A stretch of 64,000 nucleotides of DNA from Varroa destructor (taxonomy: Eukaryota; Arthropoda; Arachnida; Mesostigmata; Varroidae). Below are positions 24,141 through 35,531 of the stretch, piece by piece. Where the stretch lies: positions 13,986,481 to 14,050,480 of the forward strand of contig NW_019211454.1 of the NCBI RefSeq assembly GCF_002443255.2, given 5' to 3'. The position numbers and the translations under genes were made by a program. The notes under the pieces were generated by a model. It was not told the DNA's origin. It saw nothing but the letters and a program-made list of their open reading frames with translations, and made no database searches. Numbering within the stretch: the first letter of the stretch is position 1; the number at the start of each line of letters is the position of its first letter.

Positions 24141-27100
24141 ATGCCTGAACATGATTCGAACGGGTTTTCCTCGTTACAAAAAGTCGAACGTGACCTGCTT
24201 ACGCGAACAAGTTGGACTGATGCTTGTACCGCCTACAGAGAAATACAAAATGGCAGAGCCGAAGGAAACCTAGCATCGCTATGGGTAAGGCAACACCTTC
24301 AAGATATCCTTTTTCGCCTAGGATGTACGATTCAAAAGCATCCTGGCAAAATTCTTTTTGTTGGACTGCTCACCTTGACAGTTCTTAGCGTCGGATTGAA
24401 ATCCGTTGGGCTCGAGTATGAGTTGGACAAGGTTTGGACTGAGGAGGGTGGGCGTATTCAACGAGAGCTGAAGCAGCTGCAAGACCAACTCGAATTTTCG
24501 GCCTCAGGAAACGAACAAGTTATTATACAGACGGCAAGTTCAGGTGGGAACCTGCTTCATCACGAAGGGCTTCTCGCACACGTCGAGTTGTTACGGCAAG
24601 CTCTTCAGGTTGAAGTGGAGCTTTTCGATTACAAATGGGGCCTCGCAGATATTTGCGTAAAGCCCACTGCACCAAGTTTTGGGCCGAGTTTCGTCGATAA
24701 ACTATTTGAAAATATAATGCCTTGCGAAATTGTGACTCCACTTAGCTGCTTCTGGGAAGGCTCGAAACTGACGAACCCATGGTACTCGATGAATTCGGAC
24801 ACTCTCGGAATCGAGAATCTTAGCTGGCTTAACCTCAACCCAGTTAATCTATCAAAAATCATGAAAAAGAGCATGAACGCTCCTGACTTCCCATTTGAAC
24901 GTATGGATAATTTTATGTCCCGGGCAGGCATCACCACAGCATACCAAGAAAAACCGTGCCTTAATCCTTATGATGATTTGTGTCCCGATACCACCCCGAA
25001 TAAGAAATCTCGTAGCCTACCAGATATTGGTGCGACTCTAACAGGAGGCTGTTATGGTTTCGCAAGTAAGTATATTCACTGGCCGGAAGCCTTAACCATT
25101 GGTGGCATTCAAAGAGATCGCTCAGGAGTAGTGGTCAGTGCTGCGGCATTGCGAACCATCGTGCAGATCATGGATAACAAGGAAATGTTTGAATTTCATC
25201 GGGACACACATTATTCGCACGATATTGGCTGGAGCATTGAAAGTGCGGGCAAAGTCATCGAAGCTTGGCAAAACCAGTTTAACAGTGAAATGAAACGTCT
25301 GTCAAACCTCTTACCCGAAGCTCAAACATACCGTTTCACTACGTTCACATTCAACGCCCTCACAAATGCCCTACACAGATTTACCATACCAGACGTTTAT
25401 CATTTAGTCACAGGAAGTGTCGTCATTCTTGCGCACGAGTGCGCCGCAGTGGTTTTCGTGAAACAGTCAGGAGGTTGGTGGCGTCTCTATGTCGGTCTTT
25501 TCGGTGTTGTTCTCCATGGGTTCAGCATCTCGGCAGGACTCGGCCTGTGTGGTGTGCTGCAATTGGCCTTCAACGCGACAACGACGCGGGTTTTGCCATT
25601 TTTAGCGCTCAGCTTCGGGGGCAACAGTATGTTTTTATTAGTGCACACGCTGAATAGGATCATAACCAGCGGCGCGGTTCCCGTTGACCGGCAGATAGGC
25701 GAGTGTATGAAGCGTACGGGCATGGTAATCGTCATTTCGAATGCGTCGGTTATTCTGGCCTTCGCTGCTGCGTCCGTCATACCGATCTCAGCTTTGCGGC
25801 ATTTTTCGTGGCAAGGTGCCATCGTTCATGCATGTTCAGCGACCTCAATTTTCTTTCTCTTTCCAGCGGCGTGTAGTATTGAACTCTACAGGAAGAGATC
25901 GCCGGTCCATCACGAACGGACTGCTCATTCAGCCCGACGACCAAGACCCGAAAGCAGTGCAGGTACAGCAGTTCCGGCTTATGAAACGCCGCAAGTGAGC
26001 GATCATTCTCGATTTGATAGCGTCCAAATACCGCGACACGAAATTGAACAAGTAAGGCGGGAGGAGTCTCCTTGTATTGTGAAAAGTAGATGCTGTAGAT
26101 GGTCGCTGACTCAATTCGTTATAAAGGGCTACAACTTTTTGATCTTTCGTCCCGTAATGCGAAGTCTGCTAATTTTATCGCTTGTTGGTCTGCTAATGTT
26201 CGGATGCTGGGGAGTTTTTTATATAGAGAATGGTATCAAACTTACCGATGTCATCCCCGCTCATACTGAAGAATACGAGTACCTTCGCTATCACGAACGA
26301 TATTTTGGAACCTACCGCATTTTCGCAATCACTCAAGCCGACTTTGATTACCCGTCCAATCAAAGTCTTCTGTACGAATATTATAACGCGCTGAAGAAGG
26401 TTAAGCAGATCGTTAAAAACGAACATGGTGATTTGCCGGGATTTTGGCTTACCTATTTCAGAAAGTGGCTTATCGAACTGCAGGAGTTATTTGACAAGGA
26501 ATGGAAAAGTGGACACATAACAGCAGAGGGTTGGACTGCTAACGCATCACAAGATGGCATCCTAGCTTATAAACTGCTTGTACAAACGGGCCTTGCTGAC
26601 ACACCAGTGGATAAACAGCTTCTCCCTCGTAATAGACTTGTCGACTCTCAAGGGGTTATTAACCCCAAACCGTTCTACAACTACCTCACTGCATGGTATA
26701 ACCATGACGCGCTCGGCTACACATTATCCCGTGGCTCACTTGTGCCTCAGCCGAGATACTGGCGCGACACAAGAACCACCACAAAAGACACCAAGGATCT
26801 CACAATTGCCAAGTCGTCTGCTATTGAATTCGCTCAGATGCCATTTTACTTACACGATCTCTGTTCAACTTCGACGATTACGGCTGCAGTCGCAAGAGTT
26901 CGATCGATCTCTGATAAGTTTCAGGAACGAGGCTTGCCCAATTTCCCCTCGGGCCTGCCGTTTATTTACTGGGAGCAGTATCTACATTTGCGCTTCTATT
27001 TAGCGTCCGCAGTTGCGTTTATCTTTGTGGCGATCTCCGTCGTCTTGGTGACGGTATTACTTAATGTCTGGACGACACTTCTTATCGTCCTCTTGCTGGG

Positions 27101-27935
27101 TGTTAGTCTTGTTCAAGTGTTTGGTGCAATGCATGCCCTGGGTATAGCATTGAACGCAGTTCCTGCAGTGCTAGCCGTCGTTAGTACCGGTCTAGGAATG
27201 GAGTCAATGCTTTGCCTGTGCGTCGGGTTCCTAACAGCGCTCGGCTCTACGAAAAAACACCGAACAACCATGGCACTAGAATACATGATTACTCCTTTAA
27301 CATGTTCAACGATAAACAAGCTTATCAGCGTGATACTGCTGGCGTTTTCTGAATTCGATTTTGTCTCTACATACTTTTCGTGCCTGCTGTCCGCTATAGT
27401 CGCTATCTATGCGTATAACAGTTTTGTCGTGCTGCCCGTTCTCCTGAGCGTGATTGGCCCTTCATGCGAATTGGTCCCGCACAACAACCCGAACCAAATC
27501 GATACTCCCAGTATGCAATCATCGCCAGAGCTCGAGCTCCGAGCTTCCTCTCCGGCAACGCATTCCTTTCAACATCATTCAATCCTCGGTAGTAATTATC
27601 AGATTCATCCGGACAGGGGGTCCTCAGAAGTATGTCAACTTCCATACCCTCGACACTCATTATCGACGATATCCGAAGAAAGAACCTCGTGCAGGACGAC
27701 ATCTCCAGGCTCGGCGCTGACGCCAACAGGAGTTGTTATTTTGCCAGAAATCACTGTTGAAACAACTATTGTTAGGAGCTCATTACTAGGACAAGTAACT
27801 ACGAGTTCGTCGGAATCGACGGATGGGGAGACCCAAAGCACCTCAGGGGCGTTCAGAGTACCACTTAATAAAGGCGACACTACAAAAGTGAAAACGAGGG
27901 CAAAAATGAAACTCAAACTCCCTGCGATGCAATAG
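24141..27935 (+). CDS. ptc: Patched-family Hedgehog receptor, single exon
   Basis: One uninterrupted frame of 1264 residues follows Patched from end to end. The N-terminus contains RTSWTDA, the first membrane segment GKILFVGLLTLTVLSVGLKS is near 69-89, and the first extracellular domain (about 90-420) holds WEEG-type, CFWEGS, KPCLNP and GGCYG motifs. The sterol-sensing domain spans about 422-580, a cytoplasmic linker about 585-665, membrane segment 7 about 670-693, the second extracellular domain about 694-950, membrane segments 8-12 about 952-1105, and a Ser/Thr-rich tail 1106-1264. Patched is an RND-type 12-helix sterol transporter that restrains Smoothened and binds Hedgehog. The GVDxxF motif of the sterol-sensing domain reads GGNSMF (Asn495 for Asp), while the second motif GVE reads GME (Glu1021 kept). 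I see no PPxY in the tail. The length matches typical Patched, but a coding region with no intron is unusual, so this may be a retrocopy-derived or divergent paralogue rather than the main receptor. Confidence 0.9.
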   Translation: MPEHDSNGFSSLQKVERDLLTRTSWTDACTAYREIQNGRAEGNLASLWVRQHLQDILFRLGCTIQKHPGKILFVGLLTLTVLSVGLKSVGLEYELDKVWTEEGGRIQRELKQLQDQLEFSASGNEQVIIQTASSGGNLLHHEGLLAHVELLRQALQVEVELFDYKWGLADICVKPTAPSFGPSFVDKLFENIMPCEIVTPLSCFWEGSKLTNPWYSMNSDTLGIENLSWLNLNPVNLSKIMKKSMNAPDFPFERMDNFMSRAGITTAYQEKPCLNPYDDLCPDTTPNKKSRSLPDIGATLTGGCYGFASKYIHWPEALTIGGIQRDRSGVVVSAAALRTIVQIMDNKEMFEFHRDTHYSHDIGWSIESAGKVIEAWQNQFNSEMKRLSNLLPEAQTYRFTTFTFNALTNALHRFTIPDVYHLVTGSVVILAHECAAVVFVKQSGGWWRLYVGLFGVVLHGFSISAGLGLCGVLQLAFNATTTRVLPFLALSFGGNSMFLLVHTLNRIITSGAVPVDRQIGECMKRTGMVIVISNASVILAFAAASVIPISALRHFSWQGAIVHACSATSIFFLFPAACSIELYRKRSPVHHERTAHSARRPRPESSAGTAVPAYETPQVSDHSRFDSVQIPRHEIEQVRREESPCIVKSRCCRWSLTQFVIKGYNFLIFRPVMRSLLILSLVGLLMFGCWGVFYIENGIKLTDVIPAHTEEYEYLRYHERYFGTYRIFAITQADFDYPSNQSLLYEYYNALKKVKQIVKNEHGDLPGFWLTYFRKWLIELQELFDKEWKSGHITAEGWTANASQDGILAYKLLVQTGLADTPVDKQLLPRNRLVDSQGVINPKPFYNYLTAWYNHDALGYTLSRGSLVPQPRYWRDTRTTTKDTKDLTIAKSSAIEFAQMPFYLHDLCSTSTITAAVARVRSISDKFQERGLPNFPSGLPFIYWEQYLHLRFYLASAVAFIFVAISVVLVTVLLNVWTTLLIVLLLGVSLVQVFGAMHALGIALNAVPAVLAVVSTGLGMESMLCLCVGFLTALGSTKKHRTTMALEYMITPLTCSTINKLISVILLAFSEFDFVSTYFSCLLSAIVAIYAYNSFVVLPVLLSVIGPSCELVPHNNPNQIDTPSMQSSPELELRASSPATHSFQHHSILGSNYQIHPDRGSSEVCQLPYPRHSLSTISEERTSCRTTSPGSALTPTGVVILPEITVETTIVRSSLLGQVTTSSSESTDGETQSTSGAFRVPLNKGDTTKVKTRAKMKLKLPAMQ

Positions 27936-30308
27936 CACAACTGAATTCTAGGCAAATACTTAATATCGGAGCGAGGTGTCACTTATCATTCATTCACTGC
28001 CGGTGTTAGTATGAATAGGTCAATAACTATCTTGGAATAATTTATAGATTTACACGACGTACGAAGTTCTTTTATTGTCGTCGTTAGCGTATAAATGGAC
28101 TGGTTATTGAGCTGCATGCGGCCAGGGGAACTGTCTGCTTCGAATGTATGCAACTCGTATAACGAACATGAACCTCTGAAATTTTTGGTAATGAATTAGT
28201 TAAGCGGCAACGTTGCGTTTTACGTTAAACGGATATGCAGATTTCGTTGGAAAGGCGGCCACGGTTGACTTGTAATCTTGTTTAGACAGAGATTGAGAAC
28301 TGTAGTCAAAGTTCAGTATAGTAAAGTTCAGAAGCGGTGTATTTCGGACCTGTGGTTCGTCGGCACTTCGGCGTTCCCAGGAAGCGGTCTACCTCGTTGC
28401 AAAAATCTTGCTTTGTGACATTCGTTAAAAATTTCGTTTAACAGACCGAGAACGTCACCAATGAGAATTCAGGCGTTAGTGAGCAGGGATCAGCGTTTGA
28501 TGGAACCTCACTAATCAGTTGATATGAGCTTCATCTTCTGCCAAACATTGTATGCGAATATAGAATTGTATACATGTATAAAGAGTGCCACGATTCATTT
28601 ACTCAATTGTGAACATCTACTGTAGATTGAAGGCGACTGATTAGCTGGTCAGCGAATGTACATTACTGTGACAGTGCGACACGTTTATTAACAGATCATA
28701 GGCAATATTTATTATATATATTTATTTATTTATTTATAATTTATTATTATTATTGTTAGAGTATTTACATTGGTTCATCCGAACTAAGCGTGCGTATGCA
28801 AAAGGCTGGCGAAACGTATTTCATATTGCTAATCTGTGGCATGGATTCAGAATCACTTATCAATATTATTAATAACTTTGATTTATATTAAATAATACGC
28901 GACATTATATTGTAATAATAAGTGTTAATTTCGTCTGCTAGCGGATCTGCCATAGTAATGATTTTCAACATATCCTTCTTAAGTTAGGCAGGCGTACGAA
29001 TATTTGATTTGTGTATTCACAAAATCGACAAGCGTACAGTAGAAAAACATTTTCAAACTGAAATACAAGCTATCTTTAGTGAGCGAGCTTAATAAACGCC
29101 ATGGACTGAAGCAGCAAGCTTGACTAGCCATCTATCATACATGAATCAAACTACTATCCGTATTTTGATACCTTTTGCTGGTTCCGTTAAATCAGCTTCG
29201 CAATACAAATAGCATGACGATCTCAGCTCCCGAACGCAAAGTACTGAGCAACGTTCTATCTTCAATTGGTAAGTTACAAAATCGAATCCTTTTTTTTTTT
29301 TTTTTTGTCATTATTTGACACCAACAAGAATGCTAGACAGCTTCACATTTTCCAAGCGTTTATCACGCCTGTTATGTTCACGACATATTTGTTGTATCAT
29401 ATTTTGTGAAAACTGTAAACAAATACGCTTGTACATAGTTAATACAGTAACTGGGTATTTTTTTTACCTTGAATAAAAAATATTTCAACTAAAGATAACA
29501 CTCGTTGTATTAATTTAGCAACAATTTTTAGCAAATGATTCATAGAAAGCTATTAACAGTATAAAACTTATATCTTTAAGTATGCTGTAACAACATGCTG
29601 CAGCACGTTTTGTTTATGCTGTTGCACGGTTTGTTACCTTTATTATCGTCGTTAACTATTAGGCCAGTTTGTTATGTTATGTATACCGAAACTTACTTAT
29701 GATTTGTTTAGCGACGCTTATTGTTTAGCAATAACTTAAACCCACTGAGTAAATAGAATAGACCTAATCTGCGATGATGTTGCTTTCCTAGTTTACAATA
29801 TGACCAAATTTACCATTACATACATCCATTCTTCAAGTCGACGGCATTTCGGCTGTCACAAATAACGTGGCAGTTCTCAAAAAAATGCATTTGACTAGAT
29901 TCTTTTATTGCTATACCGCCGTAGCTGCTCTTTACACCAAGTCTGTGCGCCGAAAACATGATGTTCGGTGCCCCAAAAGGCTCGCACCGAAGTGGAATTC
30001 GATGAAAATCAAATGAACAATTTCACCCAAACCCATAACTGGAAGAATAAAAATGGGACACAAGAGTCACAAAATCTTCGTGGAGAAGTACCCTGACCTA
30101 CTTTCAGATGGTGTGGTCATATGTGTCTGATTCTTACACATTATTTTTTAAATAACACTTGCAAACTATTCGTTTGTGGGGTTTGTTAGCACGTAACTAG
30201 AGCAAGTTCAATGCGTGACCTTGGCTTTGATATGGAAATTGCCTTTGGGAAAACCTAAGCGTTCCTTTAGATTGTGCTATTACTGCTGCTGTTGCTCCTG
30301 ATGTCATC
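27936..30308. other. Gap with AT-rich repeats, no gene seen
   Basis: Between Patched and the first secreted-protein gene. It holds probable Patched 3' UTR (AATAAA near 29088 and 29472), a TATTTATTTATT repeat around 28710-28740 and a poly-T run at about 29290-29307. No supported coding sequence. Confidence 0.55.
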
Positions 30309-33168
30309 CTATTTTTTAGCGTCGTTCTTCACGGTATGATTTTTTATGCCTTGCGGTTTTTGCATTCCGGCTGTAGGTGTAGCCATGATGAAGTTCCGTG
30401 CACACTCCTGGTATAAATCAGCGCATACCTCACCACGCAATCCTTGCATCGCAGCAGGCCAGTGTTTCGATGTCTTACTGAAGTGGGCTCGAATCGCCTT
30501 CAGAAACCCTACAAGCATTGATTAGACAGACAGATAGGACATTTGGCTCATTTAATTGTTCATAGTAAACAGCACGAAAAATTGAGATAAAAATCATATA
30601 GAGGGCATAAGGAGCGTGTCTCTTGGTACGAGGCGAAAGCATGCGCAAAAGTTATTGAGTTAACTAAAGAAGATAAAACTTAGCACTATTTTTGAAGTTT
30701 TATGTAATACAATTTTTAGATACTTAAAAAGAAATAACCCTGTTTTGTTGCAAAAAAAAATAGAAATAGCATGTATGCTCGATAGATACGGGGCGTTTAT
30801 ATATTTATATAAAAAAAAAACTGTGTTATTCGAAGATAAATTGATTTCGTTTTGATTTTATCACACATGTAATGCAACGAACGTTACAAACTGATCTGAA
30901 CCTATACATAAATGAGCTTGGCAATTTTTTGATTGGGAACGCTCTCAATCCCAGAGAAGTTTTGCTGCTTGAAGAAGCAAATTAGGGAACTTTTTCTTAG
31001 GGATCCCAAAAAATTCGTGTATTGACGGTTAACGAATAGCAGGAGATGATTACTTTAGCAGAACACTTTTCTAATTTATATAAGGAACAAAAAGCTATTG
31101 ATAGCAAGGTCGAACCAGTTTGTTGGCGAATTCATCTTCGTAGTTATGCGCCCCTACATATCATGCGCAAGCCTGTTTTATTGCACAAGTAGCACTAATC
31201 TAGGGTAACTGCAGCTGGCTTTCTGATTAGATTAAGAAGAACAAGGTTCCGAAGGTTTGCACTTGCTGAAGTTTTGTATAAGAGTAAGTTAAGCACACAA
31301 ATAATTTATAATAGGCAAAAAATGTACATTTAGATATCATGGATGGCGTTAATCGGTCCACTCGAAAGATTAGTAAGCAGCTCTTCTTCCTCATCAATCA
31401 TTTTGTTGTGTTCTTTAGCTTTATCCTATATAAATATTACAAACAACAGATAGCGCTACATATCAACGGCTCTATAGAACAACTAGAGTCCGTATAATAG
31501 TAGTCTAGCTTTCTACCTAAAATAATATAATTACACTTAAACAATTATTCGGTTTCATTACTTGCGGTGACAAAAAGAAAGTACGTCGGGGGCGCCATGG
31601 CACCCCTATTAACGTGTACGAGACTGTGCTAACATACCAGCCACTCGCTTGTTACGATGAAGAACATAGGCGCCAGCCTCGCAAGCCGCTTTTGCTTGGC
31701 AGTTTCTCGGAATGCGCGTGAACCGAAGAACAGTGTCAAGTATGTCCCAGTGGAGGAAACGCCCGATAAAGCTATTGCTCAATGACCTCTCGCTTATCTG
31801 AATCCGACATAAAGTTAAGTACTTGAAATTCATCGCTTTTAACGATAACTTGAGTGCAAAAATTTGAAACCACTTATACAGATTTGCTTAAATACATCAT
31901 ATTAAAGCTTTGACAATGCTGTGCTGTGTTGCTGGTGAGGCATAAAACAGCCAGGGACGCGTTAACCGCTACGATTGAAATATTTATTTAGGACCGACGT
32001 TTTGTTAATGTATATTTGAACACCTATGCCATATGCACACAGCTATAAAAAAAAAACTATATCTAGTTGATATGTACTGAAGTTATTAACATTAGCAGAT
32101 GCGAAAACCCGCCAAAACTTTATGATTCAAAATATTCGGTATCTATGTAGATTCTTAGCTAGGTAAGCGCCGTATTGTACCAAAGAGGTCAAACATATCT
32201 TAGTTAAAGACACAAAAGCACTCTTTGTGACAACTTCCGCTCAATTTTTCTTTTATAAACTGCGGCAAATGTTTAATTGCTCCGAAGTAATGATTATATG
32301 ATTATCTGTTCTTAAAGAAAAGAATCTGTCAGCATCCTCACCTCGACACTGCTCATAAATGGTCCAATCCATTTTACTAAGTGGTTCCCGAACTCGATGA
32401 GGGTTTCAATAACGCTAGCTAACACGGTGCCGACAAGATTTGGAAGGTAATCCTTCAGCTGTAAACCAAAACGCTTCGGTATAAATTGATCTAAATTTTG
32501 CATAAAAATCCCACTGTTAAAAACATATTTACCGCCGTAATTCTGATTACAGTGCACTCAAACGAAAACAACAAAGAATCTATCTATGTAAAATAAACAT
32601 GAAAATTTTTTCTTTAAACGAGATTGTTTGCCAAATAAGTGACACTTATTTCGCCCAGCAGGCCCTCTCGCATACTAGGACCTCGTTAAATCAATCAAAA
32701 ACATTAAATATAACGGGGCGTTATAAAAGAAAGTTATGATTGCTAAAAATATGGGCACAAAATTGTTGACTTCAAAATACGAGTCATTAAGTCCGCTAAT
32801 TCCTGTGGTTCTTCATAGCTTTTTATTACAGTATATTATAATATAGTTCACACTTTTGATGTATCCTCACTCGGAAGTATAATTTATCCTAAAAGGACCC
32901 ACTTTAGGTATAAGTAGTCACTATATTCATTTAAACATAATGATTCGATTATGCAACTTACAGTCGGCATAGCTCTGGAAACGACCAGCGGATGCATCAC
33001 GATTTTTCCTATGTACGTCACTAGCACTTTCATCATATCAAATGTTTCGGTTGTCCGTTGTAGCATCGATTCGTAAACTTCCGAAGTCGTAGGGTCCGCT
33101 TTGGACGTCGGTACCACCGTTACAAGATTGAGCGATATCAACACAACTAAACAGTAATAAAACTTCAT
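30309..33168 (-). CDS. Small secreted four-cysteine protein, copy A
   Basis: Four minus-strand exons: 33168-32962, 32542-32342, 31797-31638 and 30508-30309, giving 255 residues. Donors are GTAAGT, GTGAGG and GTATGT, and phases run 0, 0, 1. The start at 33168 has a good context (ACCATGA) and opens a signal peptide (MKFYYCLVVLISLNLV). An in-frame ATG seven codons upstream (33189) is less favoured. Exon 2 carries LPNLVGTVLASVIETLIEFG. Exon 3 holds CQAKAACEAGAYVL and exon 4 GLRGEVCADLYQECARNF, giving four conserved cysteines. The protein is probably exported. I recognise no named family; the spacing C-x4-C then C-x6-C is loosely like arthropod DM4/DM12-type proteins. Copy B lies upstream in the same orientation. 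Confidence 0.72.
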
Positions 33169-33189
33169 GGTCAATAGAACCTTTTGCAT

Positions 33190-35531
33190 AGACGCTAGCT
33201 AAATGCAGAGTGCTTGGCCAGCGCTCAACGGACAACTGCTATCGTAACTTAAATTGAAACACAAGTCGAAGCGCCTCCCCAACTTCCAAGCCTGGGTCAA
33301 AAATGAATTGGCTTGTTTCAGCGATGCTAGTCACTTGGCAAGTGGAGTTTACCACACCCCGCGCCCATTCTTACAGAGCCTTGTTCAGATGCTTGAATTC
33401 GTAGTAAGAGACGAGAAGGACTGAGGTGTTCTACCAGCGTACAATTTGGGTCAAATCTACATTGAGCGCTCACAATCAGACGAAGAAGAAGAATTGCATT
33501 GTTTGAAGATGATTAATCACCGCCCTGCGACTCTTGAGCCCCTGGATACGACCGGAGTTAGGGTTTCATCCGAACCTTTTTTAACTCAGCCGGAGAGTCG
33601 CCCGTGCAACACTAAGGACACCATTGGAGCTATAGGGTTTTTGCCTCTTTGGTTTCTGCTTAGCGGTATGAGATTTACATCGCATTGTCGAGCAATAGAC
33701 ATTTAATCTTTGATTCTAACTGAGGGTTACTTTCGCCAAATCTATACCTACTTAAATTTGTTGGTGAACAAGGGGGTTGATAATAATGTTACTCAGTAAC
33801 CAGAATAAGTTGCGCTGGTTCAAACAAAGAAAGGGAGGCCCTGAAACTGCTACGGTTAGGCCTAGTACTGGGAAATTTAAGAGGCTTGCTTTCGCACAAC
33901 CCATTTCAAAAGTTGAAGCGGGGTTCGCAGACTCAAGAAATTTATCAGTTCTTTTGTTCATGCCACCTGCTCACAAGTCGCATATTGCAATTTGGAAATG
34001 CTTCACGGAACCAAAGATTGCTTTACCAGGCAAATTCTTTTAATTTGTATGCATAATTTTAATATACTTGGAATCGTATGATTATTTAAAAATCAAAGTA
34101 GTGAATTTTCAATGTTGGAAAGTAAGTGTGAAACCAGAGATACTATATGTACGTTTAAAATTATATGTATAGTTATAGCTGAATAAAAAAATATTTTTAG
34201 CATATCATTTTGGATTTTATATAACTTTTATTATCTACGCCTTTCACATAATATATATGTATATACAAGTTGATCATGAAAGTTTGGCTCGTTGGGTTAA
34301 TTAGCCTGGCCAATCAGTTTTGTCATGCTTCCATCTGACTGACTCCACCATTGACTGAGGTCGCCTGCATATCTCTGAACAGCTGCTCGATAGCCATCTT
34401 AGACAAAAGAATCAGGAAATTCTGTTACTTTGCTTCTTAATCGGTGGTTGCTGTCGCCTTCGTCTTCGAAGTGCGGTTGTCATTATCGCTAGGATTAGTT
34501 AACTATACCCCTACCACAAAACAGTCGAGGACCATGTATTTAAAAAGGTTACATGGAATATATTTAGACGAACTATGTGAAAATAGGTATGACTGATAGC
34601 ACAAACGTGTCTAAATACCGTGTTTAACGTCGCTTGAAACAGTACCATGATAATAAGGCTACTTAGCCGCATGTCATACTTTTCCTTACGTGTTTACAGA
34701 TAAATATATTATCTTAGCCATATATACAAAACCACGTACTTAGTTCGATCTGTACGCTGAGGTGCTTTTCTACTTGAGTAAGCAAAATTGGAGAGTGTAG
34801 TATTAGTTATTAACTGTGACCCTATTTACTAGTCTAGCCAATGTCAATCCCACGCTGAGCTGATGTACGGCAATTATAGGTCCTTCACACGGAACGGAAT
34901 TGCGGATAATCAATATCGAAAATTCACCGCCTAAAATCAGTATTAATCGGTGAACGCCTTCTCTATGGGCTCTGCGTAGCGATCCTATACAGTTACTATT
35001 TGTAAGCAAATTATAAACACTGGACTTGCGTTACTAGAGCGCAAGAGATAGTGGAAGAAGCGTTTTCTATTGCCAATTTCTTACAACGAATGAACATCTA
35101 GAAGCTCCGCTGACTTAGTCTCATCTCCAATATAGTTCATTAGCAAAATCAAATAAATAAAATAACTATCTTAGTAGTTATATCTTTAATCATTATGGAT
35201 TCCCGATCGATTCTTTCGCATCGTCCCCATATTTTATTTACCTTTTTCAGTGCTTTCTTTTTTACTATAAGGAGATTTTGTAAACTATTATTTAAAAAAT
35301 CGCAACACTGCCACAGTTTAATAAAATGAACAAGCATTTTCAAGGTTATTTATTATATTAAGTATACGTGCGAGAAGCTAGCTTCTTCTGCCCGAGCCGT
35401 TTGCGGCGCCAAATGCTGAGGTGCTAGTCGGATACAGTAGTATTATCGCTTCGTGTTGTATACTGCTGTCGTTTATATAGCAATTGGCACTGCTGTTGCC
35501 CTGTTTGGTCCAGTTCAACTTGTTATCTTCG
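33190..35531. other. Gap between the tandem secreted-protein genes
   Basis: 2.3 kb separating copy A from the 3' end of copy B. Plus-strand open frames at 33446-33706 and 33777-34043 show no family signature. A TTTATT at 35349-35354 gives AATAAA on the minus strand, a plausible poly(A) signal for copy B. Confidence 0.5.

Noticed and set aside
24049..24273. Open frame beginning just upstream of the Patched start in another frame
   Set aside because: It overlaps the Patched N-terminus out of frame and shows no family similarity; the splice acceptor at 24094 interrupts it.
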